Shown: positions 33,324 to 42,278 of the stretch, piece by piece | How the letters are laid out: each line of letters opens with the position of its first letter | Position numbering within the stretch: position 1 is the first letter of the stretch | DNA from: Streptomyces pristinaespiralis | GTDB lineage: Bacteria > Actinomycetota > Actinomycetes > Streptomycetales > Streptomycetaceae | Length of the DNA stretch: 64,000 bases | Direction of reading: 5' to 3' | Assembly (NCBI RefSeq): GCF_001278075.1 | Contig: NZ_CP011340.1 | Coordinates: forward strand, 2,604,001-2,668,000 | Made by a program: the position numbers and the translations under genes | The notes under the pieces: generated by a model | What the model saw: only the letters and a program-made list of their open reading frames with translations | Told to the model about the DNA's origin: nothing | Database searches by the model: none

Positions 33324-34052
33324 ATGGTGGCCCCGCCCGACAACGATGTGATCTGGGCTCGCTCCCTGCACCACGCCCACCGCGGCTCCCCGGCCCTCGT
33401 GGGCGTGTCGCTCGGCGTGCGCGAGGGCGAGATCCTCGCCGTGCTCGGCGCGCGCGGCAGCGGCAAGACCACACTGCTGCGATGCCTGTCCGGACAACTC
33501 GTCGCAGAGCAGGGCGAGGTGTGGTTCAACAGCTCCCCCGTGCACACCATGCCGGCCCTGGTACGCGAGCGGCTGCGGCGCGACCGCTTCGGCTGGATCG
33601 ACCCCGAGCCCACGCTCGTGCCGGAGCTCAACGCCTGGGAGAACACCGCTCTGCCGCTGCTGCTCGCCGGCGTCTCCCGCCGGGCGGCGCGGACCACCGC
33701 GATGGAGTGGATGGAACGCCTGGACATCGGCACCTGCGCGGGCAAGCGCCCCCACGCGCTGCTCCGTGCCGAGCAGCAGCGCGTCGCCGTCGCACGGGCC
33801 CTGGTCACCACCCCGTCCGTCCTCTTCGCCGACGAGCCGACCGCGTCGCTGCACAGCCAGGACCGCGCCCAGGTGCTGCGCACGCTGACCGCCGCCGTCC
33901 GCTCGCACCGGATCACGATGGTGCTCGCCACGCACGACGCGGACGCCGCGGCCGTCGCCGACCGCACGATCACGCTCGCCGACGGGCGGCGGGTGGGATC
34001 CCGGGCGACCGCCGACGCCGAAGGGCGGGCCGCGTGCTCGCTCTCCGTCTGA
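33324..34052 (+). CDS. ABC transporter ATP-binding protein with degenerate signature motif
   Basis: The product has 242 residues, with Walker A GARGSGKTT, a D-rich Walker B VLFADEPTASL and a switch His in LATHDADAAAV. In place of the usual LSGG signature it has LLRAEQQRVAVARAL, so the ATP-sandwich contact may be altered. It resembles MacB/LolD-type export ATPases in its NAWENTALPLLLAGV region. It overlaps by 19 bases a membrane protein gene that should be its partner. The substrate is unknown. The ATG has GAGGTG about 9 bases upstream; a GTG three codons earlier is possible. Confidence 0.85.
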   Translation: MVAPPDNDVIWARSLHHAHRGSPALVGVSLGVREGEILAVLGARGSGKTTLLRCLSGQLVAEQGEVWFNSSPVHTMPALVRERLRRDRFGWIDPEPTLVPELNAWENTALPLLLAGVSRRAARTTAMEWMERLDIGTCAGKRPHALLRAEQQRVAVARALVTTPSVLFADEPTASLHSQDRAQVLRTLTAAVRSHRITMVLATHDADAAAVADRTITLADGRRVGSRATADAEGRAACSLSV

Positions 34053-35143
34053 CGCGCGGGTCGCATCCACTGGTACTGCTGCGCCGGCTCACGGTGGCGG
34101 CGGCATCGGCGGGTGTCGGCTTCCTGCTGCTGTGCACACTGATGTACGCGCTGTCGCATCCCGACGACCGGTCCTCCGTGGGGCGCCTGCTGTGGTGCGT
34201 GTTGCCGCTGGCCGCCACGGTGTACCTCGCGGTGGCCGTGGCCCGCACGGACCCCGGGACCCGGCCACGCTCCGGCCTCTCCGCGATCGGACTCGGGCCC
34301 GTGCGCCTCGCCGTTCTCGCCGCGTCCTCCACCGCACTCTCCTGCACGCTCGGCAGCGTGCTCGCGCTGCTGTTCTTCCTGCATCTGCGGGGCGACCTGA
34401 CGGGGCTGCCCTTCGACGGGGCCGCGGCCGAACTGCTCTCCGCCGGAACGCCGCTGCCGCTGCCCGCCGCTCTGACCCTGCTGTCGCTCGTGCCGCTCCT
34501 CGGCACCGCGGCGGCCGCTCTCGTCCTTCGGCCGCGCGCCGCGGCCCCCGAAGCGGAGGAGCCCGCCGGCGCCCCGGCCGGACTGCCCTGGGGCGTCGCG
34601 CTGATCGCGGTGGGCCTGGCCGTCGAGACCTATGTGAGCGGCACGGAGGCCGACAGCCGGCCGCCCGGCATGCTGGTCGGCTGGACCCTCACCGCGGTCG
34701 GCCTGTGGCTCGCGGGGCCCGCCCTCACGCACCTGTGCGGCCGACTGCTCCAGTCGGCCGGGCCGAGCGCGCTGCGGCTGCTGGCCGGCCGCATCCTCAT
34801 GGCGGAGTCCCGGCGCATCGGCCGCCCCCTCGGCGTGCTCTGCGCCGTGGCCTCGGGAGCGGTGGCGGCCGTCGCCGCGTACGGCTCCGCCCCGCGTCCG
34901 TGGGGACCTATGACGGCGCTGGGGACCACCCTGGTCGTCGTGTGCACGACGGCGGCGCTGCTGACGGCGGCGCTGGAGTCCAGGCAGTCCCGCACGGAGG
35001 CGACGGCGGACCTGGTCCGTCTGGGCGCCCCTGCGACGGTCCTGCGACAGGCGGCGGCGCTGCGTGCGGGCGTGCTGTTCATGGTCTTCGTCCCCCTGAC
35101 CTTGACGGTGGGCGCCCTGGCGGCCACCCCGCTGACGCGCTGA
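34034..35143 (+). CDS. Membrane partner of the ABC ATPase, FtsX-like size
   Basis: The product has 369 residues with eight or so hydrophobic segments and an alanine/leucine-rich composition. It starts GTG CTC GCT within the end of the ATPase gene, with GAAGGGCGG upstream. The C-terminal segment LRQAAALRAGVLFMVFVPLTLTVGALAATPLTR resembles the end of FtsX-like or permease domains, but no family motif is certain. With the upstream ATPase it may form a two-gene exporter or a mechanotransmission complex. Nothing identifies its cargo. Confidence 0.8.
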   Translation: MLALRLTRGSHPLVLLRRLTVAAASAGVGFLLLCTLMYALSHPDDRSSVGRLLWCVLPLAATVYLAVAVARTDPGTRPRSGLSAIGLGPVRLAVLAASSTALSCTLGSVLALLFFLHLRGDLTGLPFDGAAAELLSAGTPLPLPAALTLLSLVPLLGTAAAALVLRPRAAAPEAEEPAGAPAGLPWGVALIAVGLAVETYVSGTEADSRPPGMLVGWTLTAVGLWLAGPALTHLCGRLLQSAGPSALRLLAGRILMAESRRIGRPLGVLCAVASGAVAAVAAYGSAPRPWGPMTALGTTLVVVCTTAALLTAALESRQSRTEATADLVRLGAPATVLRQAAALRAGVLFMVFVPLTLTVGALAATPLTR

Positions 35144-35276
35144 CGACCACCGCACTCGTACGTGCCCCGCTGCGCAGCCGAACCGGCGGCGACGCGCCGC
35201 CCGGTCCGGCGCCGGGGTGAGGTCGGCGGTGCCGGGCGGGCTGGGGAGCTGGGCCCGGCCCGCCTATCGTGGGCGC

Positions 35277-36392
35277 ATGACGACGGCCACCCCGCACGAC
35301 CGCGAGATCGAGTCCCTGGAAGAGTTCGACGGCGCGGTCGCCCGCGGCTCGCTCGCCGGGCACCGCGTCCAGTCCGTGGACCTCACCGGGCGGACCGCCG
35401 AACTCCTCCGTACCGACACGGCCTCCGCCGTGTTCCTCGGCTGCCCCATGGAGCCCGACGCCGCCGCCAAGGTCCGCGCGGACGGCGCCCTCGTCTTCCC
35501 GCCGGTGCCCGATCTGCCCTTCGACCCGTACGGCGGCCGGCTCTACAGCCCCGACGACCTGTTCCAGGGCCTCGAGGACGGCGGTTACGAGTCGACGCCC
35601 GACGCCCTCGCCTACGCGTGGTTCCAGGGGACGAAGGCCGACGGCGACATCTTCGCCTCGATGCTCCGCGCCGTCCACGACGACTCGATCTCCGACGCCC
35701 TGGACGAACGCCTCGCCGGCGAGCGGGTCGTGGGCGTGATGGGCGGCCACGCGATGGGCCGCGGCACCGACGCGTACGCCGGCGCCGCGCTGCTGGGTCG
35801 CGAGCTCGCCCGTGCCGGATTCACGGTCGCCACCGGCGGCGGGCCGGGCGCGATGGAGGCCGCCAACCTGGGCGCGTACGCGGCACCGCACCCCGACGGG
35901 ATGCTGGACGACGCGCTGCTGCTGCTCGCCAAGGCCCCGTCGTTCCTGCCGTCCGTCTCCGACTGGGCGCAGGCCGCGTTCGAGGTACGTCACCGCTGGC
36001 CGCGGGGCGGCGACTCCGTCGGCATCCCGACCTGGTTCTACGGCCACGAGCCGCCGAACGCCTTCGCCGGGCACATCGCCAAGTACTTCGCCAACGCGAC
36101 CCGCGAGGACGGCCTGCTGGCCAGTTCGAACACGGGTGTCATCTTCCTGCCGGGCGCCGCAGGGACACTCCAGGAGATCTTCGACAACGCCACGCCGAAC
36201 TACTACGAGTCGCGCGGCGGACCGACCCCGATGGTGCTCGTCGACCGTCACCACTGGACGGACCATCTGCCCGCGTGGCCGCTGCTGCGATCACTCGCGC
36301 GCGGCCGGTCGATGGAGTCGCGGATCGCCCTCGTCGACTCGGTCGAGGAGGCACCGGGCGCCCTGCGACGGCTGCTGGCGGACGCTCACTGA
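35277..36392 (+). CDS. LOG/TIGR00730-like Rossmann nucleotide-binding protein
   Basis: The product has 371 residues, longer than typical LOG phosphoribohydrolases (about 190). The C-terminal half holds VVGVMGGHAMGRGTDAYAGAALLGRELARAGFTVATGGGPGAMEAANLGAYAA, the PGGxGT-like stretch reads LPGAAGTLQEIF, as in the lysine decarboxylase-like fold. The N-terminal 140 residues form an extra domain (SAVFLGCPMEPDAAAKVR). The substrate is unknown. A hexamer TATCGT lies about 9 bases before the ATG and there is no ribosome-binding site, so the message may be leaderless. Its stop overlaps by 7 bases the end of the convergent thiQ-like gene. Confidence 0.85.
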   Translation: MTTATPHDREIESLEEFDGAVARGSLAGHRVQSVDLTGRTAELLRTDTASAVFLGCPMEPDAAAKVRADGALVFPPVPDLPFDPYGGRLYSPDDLFQGLEDGGYESTPDALAYAWFQGTKADGDIFASMLRAVHDDSISDALDERLAGERVVGVMGGHAMGRGTDAYAGAALLGRELARAGFTVATGGGPGAMEAANLGAYAAPHPDGMLDDALLLLAKAPSFLPSVSDWAQAAFEVRHRWPRGGDSVGIPTWFYGHEPPNAFAGHIAKYFANATREDGLLASSNTGVIFLPGAAGTLQEIFDNATPNYYESRGGPTPMVLVDRHHWTDHLPAWPLLRSLARGRSMESRIALVDSVEEAPGALRRLLADAH

Positions 36393-37423
36393 GGGGCGTC
36401 CGGTCCGAGCACCACCACCTCGTCGGCGGCGAACACCACGCCCACCGCGGTGCCCAGGGCCGGGGCCTTCCCGAGGGAGCACTCCGCCTCCAGCGGGGGC
36501 CCCTCCTCCGGGCGCAGCCGCACGGCGACATGGCTCCCGCGGAAGGTGCGGGACTCGACCGTGCACCGCAGGCCCTCCGAGGGGTCGGTGAGCCGCACAC
36601 CGTCGGGTCGTACGAGCACCGTCCGCGCCCCTTGGGGGGACCCGTCCGGCACCGGCACCTTCCCCCACTCGGTGTGCGCGGCGGTGCCCTCGACGGTCGC
36701 CGCCATGACGTTGTCGAAACCGAGGAAGCGGGCCACGAACGCGGACGCGGGCCGCTGCCAGACCTCCAGCGGGGTCCCTGCCTGCGCGATCCTGCCCTCC
36801 CGCATGACGACGACGCGGTCGGCCAGCGCGAAGGCTTCGCCCTGGTCGTGGGTGACGGCGAGCGCCGTCGTGCCCAGCCGCCCGAAGAGGTCGCGCAGTT
36901 CGACGACGAGCCGCTCCCGAAGACCACGGTCCAGCTGGCCGAGCGGCTCGTCGAGCATCAGCAGTCTCGGCTCCGGCGCCAGCGCCCTGGCGAGGGCGAC
37001 ACGCTGCTGCTCGCCGCCGGACAGGGCGGCGACGGACCTCCGCCGGGCACCCGGCAGGCCGACCAGCTGTAGCAACTCCTCGGTCCGGCGGACCTGTTCC
37101 CCGCGATCGGCACCGTGCATCCGCAGGCCGAAGGCGACGTTGCCGCCGACGTCCCGCTGCGGGAACAGCTGATGGTCCTGGAACATCAGCCCCACCCCGC
37201 GCCGGTGCACCGGTACGCGCGCCTGGTCGGCGCCGCCGAGCAGCACCCGCCCCGCGTCGGCACCCTGGAGCCCGGCGACCACGCGCAGCAGCGTCGACTT
37301 GCCGCTGCCGCTCGGTCCGAGAAGGCACACGATCTCGTGCTCGGCGACGTGGAGGTCCACCGCGTCCAGAGCGGTGCGCGGACCGAACCGTACGGTCACG
37401 CCCGCCAGTTCCAGCAACGCCAT
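36386..37423 (-). CDS. thiQ: Thiamine ABC transporter ATP-binding protein
   Basis: The product has 345 residues. It has Walker A GPSGSGKST, Q-loop FQDHQLFPQ, signature LSGGEQQRVALARAL, Walker B LLMLDEPLGQLD and switch His in AVTHDQGEAF, then a TOBE-like C-terminal domain (about 240-345) longer than in enterobacterial ThiQ. Thiamine specificity is inferred from the TPP riboswitch that precedes the operon. Its ATG overlaps the permease stop by one base. It converges on and slightly overlaps the LOG-like gene. Confidence 0.9.
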   Translation of the reverse strand: MALLELAGVTVRFGPRTALDAVDLHVAEHEIVCLLGPSGSGKSTLLRVVAGLQGADAGRVLLGGADQARVPVHRRGVGLMFQDHQLFPQRDVGGNVAFGLRMHGADRGEQVRRTEELLQLVGLPGARRRSVAALSGGEQQRVALARALAPEPRLLMLDEPLGQLDRGLRERLVVELRDLFGRLGTTALAVTHDQGEAFALADRVVVMREGRIAQAGTPLEVWQRPASAFVARFLGFDNVMAATVEGTAAHTEWGKVPVPDGSPQGARTVLVRPDGVRLTDPSEGLRCTVESRTFRGSHVAVRLRPEEGPPLEAECSLGKAPALGTAVGVVFAADEVVVLGPDAPQ

Positions 37424-39114
37424 CAGAACTCCTCGGAGGTGGACCGGTCACGGACGCGTTCGAGCAGCAGCAGCGCCACCGCGCACACCACCATCAAGAT
37501 GGTGCTCAGCGCCATCGCCTGCCCGTAGTTGAGCTCCCCGGGCCGTCCCAGCAGCCGTGCGACGGCCACGGGCAGCGTCGGATTGTCGGGCCGGGCGATG
37601 AAGACGGTCGCGCCGAACTCACCGAGGGAGACGGCGAACGCGAACCCGGCGGCCATCGCGAGCGCCCGGCGCACCAGCGGCAGATCGACCTCCCGCCACG
37701 CCCTCAGCGGTGACGCGCCGAGGACGGCCGCCGCCTCCCGCAGGCGTTCGTCGACGGCGCGCAGCACGGGCAGCATCGTGCGGACGACGAAGGGCACACC
37801 GACCAGCGCCTGGGCGAGCGGCACCAGGATCCAGGAGGCCCGCAGGTCCAGCGGCGGTTCGTCGAGCGTGATGAGGAAGCCGAAGCCGACGGTCACGGCG
37901 GAGACACCGAGCGGCAGCATGAGCAGGGCGTCGAAGCCCCGGACCAGCCTGCCCGCACGGCGGGTGAGGGCGGCCGCGGCGAGGCCGCCGACGACGACCG
38001 AGATGGCGGTCGCCGCCAGGGCGTAGCGCAGCGAGTTCCACACGGCGTCGATCGGCGGCACGAGGAACACGCCGCCGGACGGGTCCACGGTGCCCAGTTT
38101 CCGGTAGTAGCCGAATCCGTAACCGGCCGGGGTGTCGAAGGAGCGCTCGACCAGCACCGCGAGCGGCACCAGGAGCAGCACCACCACCGTGGTGAGGACG
38201 CCGCCGAGCAGCAGCCACTGAACAGCGCCGTGCGGCCGTCGCGCGGTGCGCGCCGGGTCGACGAGCCGCAGCGCGCTCTCCCGCCGCCGCACCGTCCAGG
38301 CATGCACGGCCAGCACCGCACCGACCGCCAGGAACTGCACCAGCGTCAGCACGGCCGCCGTCGGCAGGTCGAGGAACTCGGCGGTCTGCCGGTAGATCTC
38401 CACCTCGAGGGTGGAGAAGGCGGGGCCGCCGAGGATCTGCACGACACCGAAGGAGGTGAAGGTGAAGAGGAAGACCATGAGGGCGGCCGCGGCGACCGAG
38501 GGCACCAGCGCGGGCAGCGTCACCCGGCGCCAGGCGGCCAGGCGCCCCGCGCCCAGCACCCGTGCGGCCTCCTCCTGACGGGGGTCGAGCTGCTGCCACA
38601 GGCCGCCGACGGTGCGTACGACGACGGCGTAGTTGAAGAAGACGTGCGCGAGGAGGATGGCCCACACCGTGGTGTCCAGCCGGATCCCCCACAGCTCGTC
38701 GAGGAGTCCGCCGCGCCCCAGCAGCGCGAGGAACGCCGTACCGACGACGACGGTCGGCAGCACGAACGGCACGGTGACCACCGCGCGCAGCAGCCGCTTC
38801 CCGGGAAAATCGAGCCGGGCGAACACGTACGCGCCGGGCAGCGCGATCAGCAGGGTCAGTGCCGTGGACGCCAGGGCCTGCCAGGTGGTGAACCAGAGCA
38901 CGTCGCGGATGTCCGGCCGGCCCAGCACCTCGCCGAACCGGCCGAACTGCCAGACTCCGTCGGCGTGGAGGCCGCGTCCGACGATCGCGGCGACGGGGTA
39001 GGCGAAGAAGACGGCGAAGAACGCGACAGGGCCGGCCATCAGGGCCAGCCGAGCCGCGTTCCCGCGCAGGGACGTCCTTACTTCACGACGAGCGAGGACC
39101 ACGACCGGACCCAC
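37423..39114 (-). CDS. thiP: Thiamine ABC transporter permease, fused double domain
   Basis: The product has 563 residues with about twelve membrane helices in two homologous halves, as in ThiP and iron FbpB-type permeases. Each half carries an EAA loop: EEAARVLGAGRLAAWRRVTLPAL and REAAAVLGASPLRAWREVDLPLV. It forms the membrane channel of the thiamine importer. The start is GTG at 39114, overlapping the binding-protein gene by 37 bases; an alternative GTG at 39102 is in frame. Coupled translation with thiB is likely. The fusion of both permease domains is normal for the family. Confidence 0.9.
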   Translation of the reverse strand: MGPVVVLARREVRTSLRGNAARLALMAGPVAFFAVFFAYPVAAIVGRGLHADGVWQFGRFGEVLGRPDIRDVLWFTTWQALASTALTLLIALPGAYVFARLDFPGKRLLRAVVTVPFVLPTVVVGTAFLALLGRGGLLDELWGIRLDTTVWAILLAHVFFNYAVVVRTVGGLWQQLDPRQEEAARVLGAGRLAAWRRVTLPALVPSVAAAALMVFLFTFTSFGVVQILGGPAFSTLEVEIYRQTAEFLDLPTAAVLTLVQFLAVGAVLAVHAWTVRRRESALRLVDPARTARRPHGAVQWLLLGGVLTTVVVLLLVPLAVLVERSFDTPAGYGFGYYRKLGTVDPSGGVFLVPPIDAVWNSLRYALAATAISVVVGGLAAAALTRRAGRLVRGFDALLMLPLGVSAVTVGFGFLITLDEPPLDLRASWILVPLAQALVGVPFVVRTMLPVLRAVDERLREAAAVLGASPLRAWREVDLPLVRRALAMAAGFAFAVSLGEFGATVFIARPDNPTLPVAVARLLGRPGELNYGQAMALSTILMVVCAVALLLLERVRDRSTSEEF

Positions 39115-40178
39115 TGCTCACGGTTCTTCGCGATGGTGTCCGCGGCGACGGTCTCGGGCTTCTCGACCACCGCACCGTGCTTGGTGAAGAGCTCCGGCAG
39201 CTTCGCGTCCTCGACCACCGGGTTGACGAACATGTTCAGCGGCATGTCCTCCTGGAACTTCTTGCTGATCAGGAAGTCCAGCAGCGCCTTGCCGCCCGCC
39301 TCGTTCTTCGCACCCGTCAGCAGGCCCGCGAACTCGATCTGGCGGAAGCAGGTGCCGGTGGCGACACCGGTGGGCGCCTGGGCGGGCTGCGGCTCGGAGT
39401 ACAGGACCTCGACCGGCGGGCTGGAGGCGTACGAGACGACGAGCGGGCGGTCGGCCCCCGCCTTCTTGCCGCCGGCGGAGCCGGAGAACTCCTCGTTGTA
39501 CGCCTGCTCCCAGCCGTCGACGACCTTGACGCCGTTGTCCTTGAGCTTGTTCCAGTAGCCCTGCCAGCCCGACTCGCCGTACTCGCCGATGGTGCCGAGG
39601 AGGAAGCCGAGGCCGGGCGAGGACGTCGCGGCGTTCTCGACGACCAGCATGTTCTTGTACTCGGGCTTCGCCAGGTCGGCGAAGGTCCGCGGCGGCGCGA
39701 GCTTCTTGTCGGCGAAGAACTTCTTGTCGTAGTTGACGCAGATGTCGCCGGTGTCGACGGGCGTCACGCGGTGCTTGCCGGCGTCGAGCTGGACCTCCTG
39801 CGCGACCTGGTCGAGGCCCTTGGCCTCGTACGGCGTGAAGAGGTCGTTGTCGAGCGCGCGGGACAGCAGGGTGTTGTCCACGCCGAAGAAGACGTCGCCC
39901 TGCGGGGAGCCCTTGGTCAGGATCTCCTTGTTGAGCGCGGTGCCCGCGTCGCCGCTCTTGAGCACCTTGACCGTGTAGCCGGTCCGCGCGGTGAACTCCT
40001 TCAGCACGGCGTCGGACGCCGCAAAGGAGTCATGGCTGACGAGCGTCACGGTCTTCGGGCCGCTCGCCCCGCCGGACGGGTCCTTGTCCTTGGACTCCCC
40101 GCCGCACGCCGCGAGGACGCAGACGCCGACGGCGCCGACGAGTGCCGTGCGGACGGCACGCCGAAGCTGGCTGTTCAT
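39078..40178 (-). CDS. thiB: Thiamine-binding lipoprotein
   Basis: The product has 366 residues. A lipoprotein signal (TALVGAVGVCVLAAC, lipidated Cys near 25) is followed by TVTLVSHDSFAASDAVLKEFTARTGYTVKVLKSGDAG, which closely resembles ThiB/TbpA thiamine-binding proteins, then VTPVDTGDICVNYDKKFF and PGLGFLLGTIGEYG. It captures thiamine (or its phosphates) outside the membrane. The TPP riboswitch ends only about 12 bases before the start codon and includes GGGAG, so control is probably by hiding the ribosome-binding site. Confidence 0.92.
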   Translation of the reverse strand: MNSQLRRAVRTALVGAVGVCVLAACGGESKDKDPSGGASGPKTVTLVSHDSFAASDAVLKEFTARTGYTVKVLKSGDAGTALNKEILTKGSPQGDVFFGVDNTLLSRALDNDLFTPYEAKGLDQVAQEVQLDAGKHRVTPVDTGDICVNYDKKFFADKKLAPPRTFADLAKPEYKNMLVVENAATSSPGLGFLLGTIGEYGESGWQGYWNKLKDNGVKVVDGWEQAYNEEFSGSAGGKKAGADRPLVVSYASSPPVEVLYSEPQPAQAPTGVATGTCFRQIEFAGLLTGAKNEAGGKALLDFLISKKFQEDMPLNMFVNPVVEDAKLPELFTKHGAVVEKPETVAADTIAKNREQWVRSWSSLVVK

Positions 40179-40189
40179 GATGCTGCTGA

Positions 40190-40288
40190 CTCCCTACGCC
40201 GGTATGACCCGGATCAGGTCCGAGGGTCTGCGGCCCGTGGCCGTGAAGGCCTCGCCGCACTCTCAGCGCTGTGGTGCGCTCCCCTGTC
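40190..40288 (-). ncRNA. TPP (thiamine pyrophosphate) riboswitch
   Basis: Read on the minus strand, the element begins ACAGGGGAGC, continues through GCTGAGAGTGCGGC, and ends GACCCTCGGACCTGATCC then GGGTCATACCGGCGTAGGGA. These are the conserved CUGAGA and ACCUGAUCNGGNUAAUACCNGCGNAGGGA elements of the THI box, with one substitution (GGTCATACC for GGTAATACC). It lies directly upstream of thiB. When TPP binds, expression of the transporter should fall. A short palindrome at 40310-40323 and the promoter lie in the remaining gap up to 40357. Confidence 0.95.
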
Positions 40289-40357
40289 GGAATGTTTTGT
40301 TGTTCATTTGTGCGAACGCACAGGGCACAGTATCAGCCATGGCCGACGGCCCTTCGG

Positions 40358-41464
40358 TCACCGCTCCTGCGCCGCCAGCTGCCCGCAGGCGCCGTCGATC
40401 TCCTGACCGCGGGTGTCCCGGACCGTGACCGGCACACCGTGCGCGGCGATGGCCTCCACGAACGCCTTCTCGTCCTCGGGACGCGAGGCGGTCCACTTCG
40501 AGCCGGGCGTCGGGTTGAGCGGGATGAGGTTCACATGGACCCTCTTGCCCTTCAGCAGCCGGCCGAGGAGGTCGCCGCGCCAGGCCTGGTCGTTGATGTC
40601 GCGGATCAGCGCGTACTCGATCGAGATCCGGCGGCCCGACTTCTCCGCGTACTCCCAGGCGGCGTCGAGGACCTCGCGGACCTTCCAGCGGGTGTTGACC
40701 GGGACCAGGGTGTCGCGCAGCTCGTCGTCGGGGGCGTGCAGCGACACGGCGAGACGGCACTTGAAGCCCTCGTCCGCGAACCGGAGCATCGCCGGGACCA
40801 GGCCGACGGTCGAGACCGTGATCCCGCGCTGCGAGAGCCCCAGACCGTCCGGCTCGGGGTCGGTGAGACGGCGGATCGCCCCGACCACCCTCTTGTAGTT
40901 CGCGAGCGGCTCGCCCATGCCCATGAAGACGATGTTGGACAGCCGGGCCGGCCCTCCGGGCACCTCGCCGTCGCGCAGGGCCCGCATGCCGTCGACGATC
41001 TGGTGCACGATCTCGGCGGTCGACAGGTTCCGGTCGAGGCCGGCCTGACCGGTGGCGCAGAAGGGACAGTTCATCCCGCATCCGGCCTGCGACGAGATGC
41101 ACATCGTGACCCGGTCCGGGTAGCGCATCAGCACCGACTCGACCAGCGTGCCGTCGTGCAGGCGCCACAGCGTCTTACGGGTGGTGTCGTCGTCGCACGA
41201 GATGTGCCGCACCACGGACATCAGGTCCGGCAGCAGCTCGGTGGCGAGCTTCTCCCGTGCGGCCGCCGGGATGTCGGTCCACTGGGCGGGGTCGTGCGCG
41301 TACCGCGCGAAGTAGTGCTGGGACAGCTGCTTGGCGCGGAACGGCTTCTCGCCGATCGAGGCGACGGCGTCCTTGCGCTCGGCGGGCGTGAGGTCGGCAA
41401 GGTGCCGCGGCGGCTTCTTGGCTCCGCGGGGCGCGACGAATGTGAGTTCTCCGGGCTTGGGCAT
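40358..41464 (-). CDS. rlmN: 23S rRNA/tRNA adenine-C2 methyltransferase RlmN
   Basis: The product has 368 residues. It is a radical SAM enzyme that methylates A2503 of 23S rRNA and A37 of some tRNAs. The iron-sulfur cluster motif is CGMNCPFC (Cys near 129, 133 and 136). GMGEPLANY is the SAM-binding GGE-like segment, [17 protein letters not shown] follows, and the C-terminal catalytic Cys is in EIDGACGQL. The ATG at 41464 begins [14 protein letters not shown]; the upstream frame is not conserved. It lies about 70 bases upstream of the riboswitch and is transcribed in the same direction as the thi operon. Confidence 0.95.
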   Translation of the reverse strand: MPKPGELTFVAPRGAKKPPRHLADLTPAERKDAVASIGEKPFRAKQLSQHYFARYAHDPAQWTDIPAAAREKLATELLPDLMSVVRHISCDDDTTRKTLWRLHDGTLVESVLMRYPDRVTMCISSQAGCGMNCPFCATGQAGLDRNLSTAEIVHQIVDGMRALRDGEVPGGPARLSNIVFMGMGEPLANYKRVVGAIRRLTDPEPDGLGLSQRGITVSTVGLVPAMLRFADEGFKCRLAVSLHAPDDELRDTLVPVNTRWKVREVLDAAWEYAEKSGRRISIEYALIRDINDQAWRGDLLGRLLKGKRVHVNLIPLNPTPGSKWTASRPEDEKAFVEAIAAHGVPVTVRDTRGQEIDGACGQLAAQER

Positions 41465-41660
41465 GGTGCATCCAGTGTCGCAGACGCCGGCGCATGGCCC
41501 GCTGCCCCGCGGGGAGGGTGATCGTCGGGCCCGGGAGCCGGGCATCCGGCGCCGTGGGGCCGCCGTCCCCTCCGTGCCGGCATCGCCGCGCCGCCGCCCA
41601 GGACTGCCGAGGGCGGCTCGTCCTGGGCGGTCAACAGCCGCATGCCGCGGCTACGGCGGT

Positions 41661-42233
41661 TCAGCTCGACAGCAGGCGGTTGAAGAACGACCGGTACTTG
41701 CGCAAGGCCATGCGCAGGTCCTCCGTGTCGGCCTCGTCACCCTGGCTCCACTGCCCTTCCAGGTCCTGCTTGTGCTGGGAGAACGTGCTGGCGAGGGTCT
41801 GCATGACATCCGCCACCAGACCGTCGGCCTCGTGGACGGCCTCACGCGGGTCGTCGACGAACCGGTTCTGGATCTCCTGCCAGCGCGTCCGGAATCCTTC
41901 CTCGTCCTCTGAAGTCAGCAGCTGCGGAACTTCCTCTCGTGCGGACGCGTCCGGCGCGGGTTCCGTCTCCTCGGAGACGGCCGAAGCTCCCGTCGGCGAG
42001 ACGTCGGCCTCCGGTGTCGCTCCGGGCGCCGTCGGCGCCGCGTCGGCCTCCGGCGTCACCTCAGGGGCCGTCGACGTCGACGCGTCGGCCTCCGGCCTCA
42101 CTTCAGCGGTTCCACCGGGGAATTCAGGGGACTGCGCCTCGGGCCCGCGGCCCGTGTCCCTCTCCAGCGGGGCGGCGATGTCGTCCGTCGACAGTCCGCT
42201 CTCCGCCGGCCGTGGTGTGTGTTCGCGTTCCAT
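41661..42233 (-). CDS. Small acidic protein, paralogue of the next gene
   Basis: The product has 190 residues. The first 105 are a low-complexity acidic stretch with repeats of PEADAS, PEADAA and PEADVS. The C-terminal 80 residues (FRTRWQEIQNRFVDDPREAVHEADGLVADVMQTLA ... LRMALRKYRSFFNRLLSS) match the C-terminal half of the neighbour at 42279-42833. There is no signal peptide or membrane segment, so it is probably cytoplasmic. This helical domain is widespread in actinobacterial proteins of unknown function. The gap to the upstream neighbour is 45 bases, so they probably form an operon. Confidence 0.8.
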   Translation of the reverse strand: MEREHTPRPAESGLSTDDIAAPLERDTGRGPEAQSPEFPGGTAEVRPEADASTSTAPEVTPEADAAPTAPGATPEADVSPTGASAVSEETEPAPDASAREEVPQLLTSEDEEGFRTRWQEIQNRFVDDPREAVHEADGLVADVMQTLASTFSQHKQDLEGQWSQGDEADTEDLRMALRKYRSFFNRLLSS

Positions 42234-42278
42234 CTCTCATCCGTCCTCGTGGTCGAAGAGTTCTGGTACATGAGGCGC

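Noticed and set aside
40310..40323. LexA-like SOS box (TGTGCGAACGCACA)
   Set aside because: The half-sites are in the wrong order and spacing for the actinobacterial GAAC-N4-GTTC box; it is more likely a small palindrome near rlmN's 3' end.
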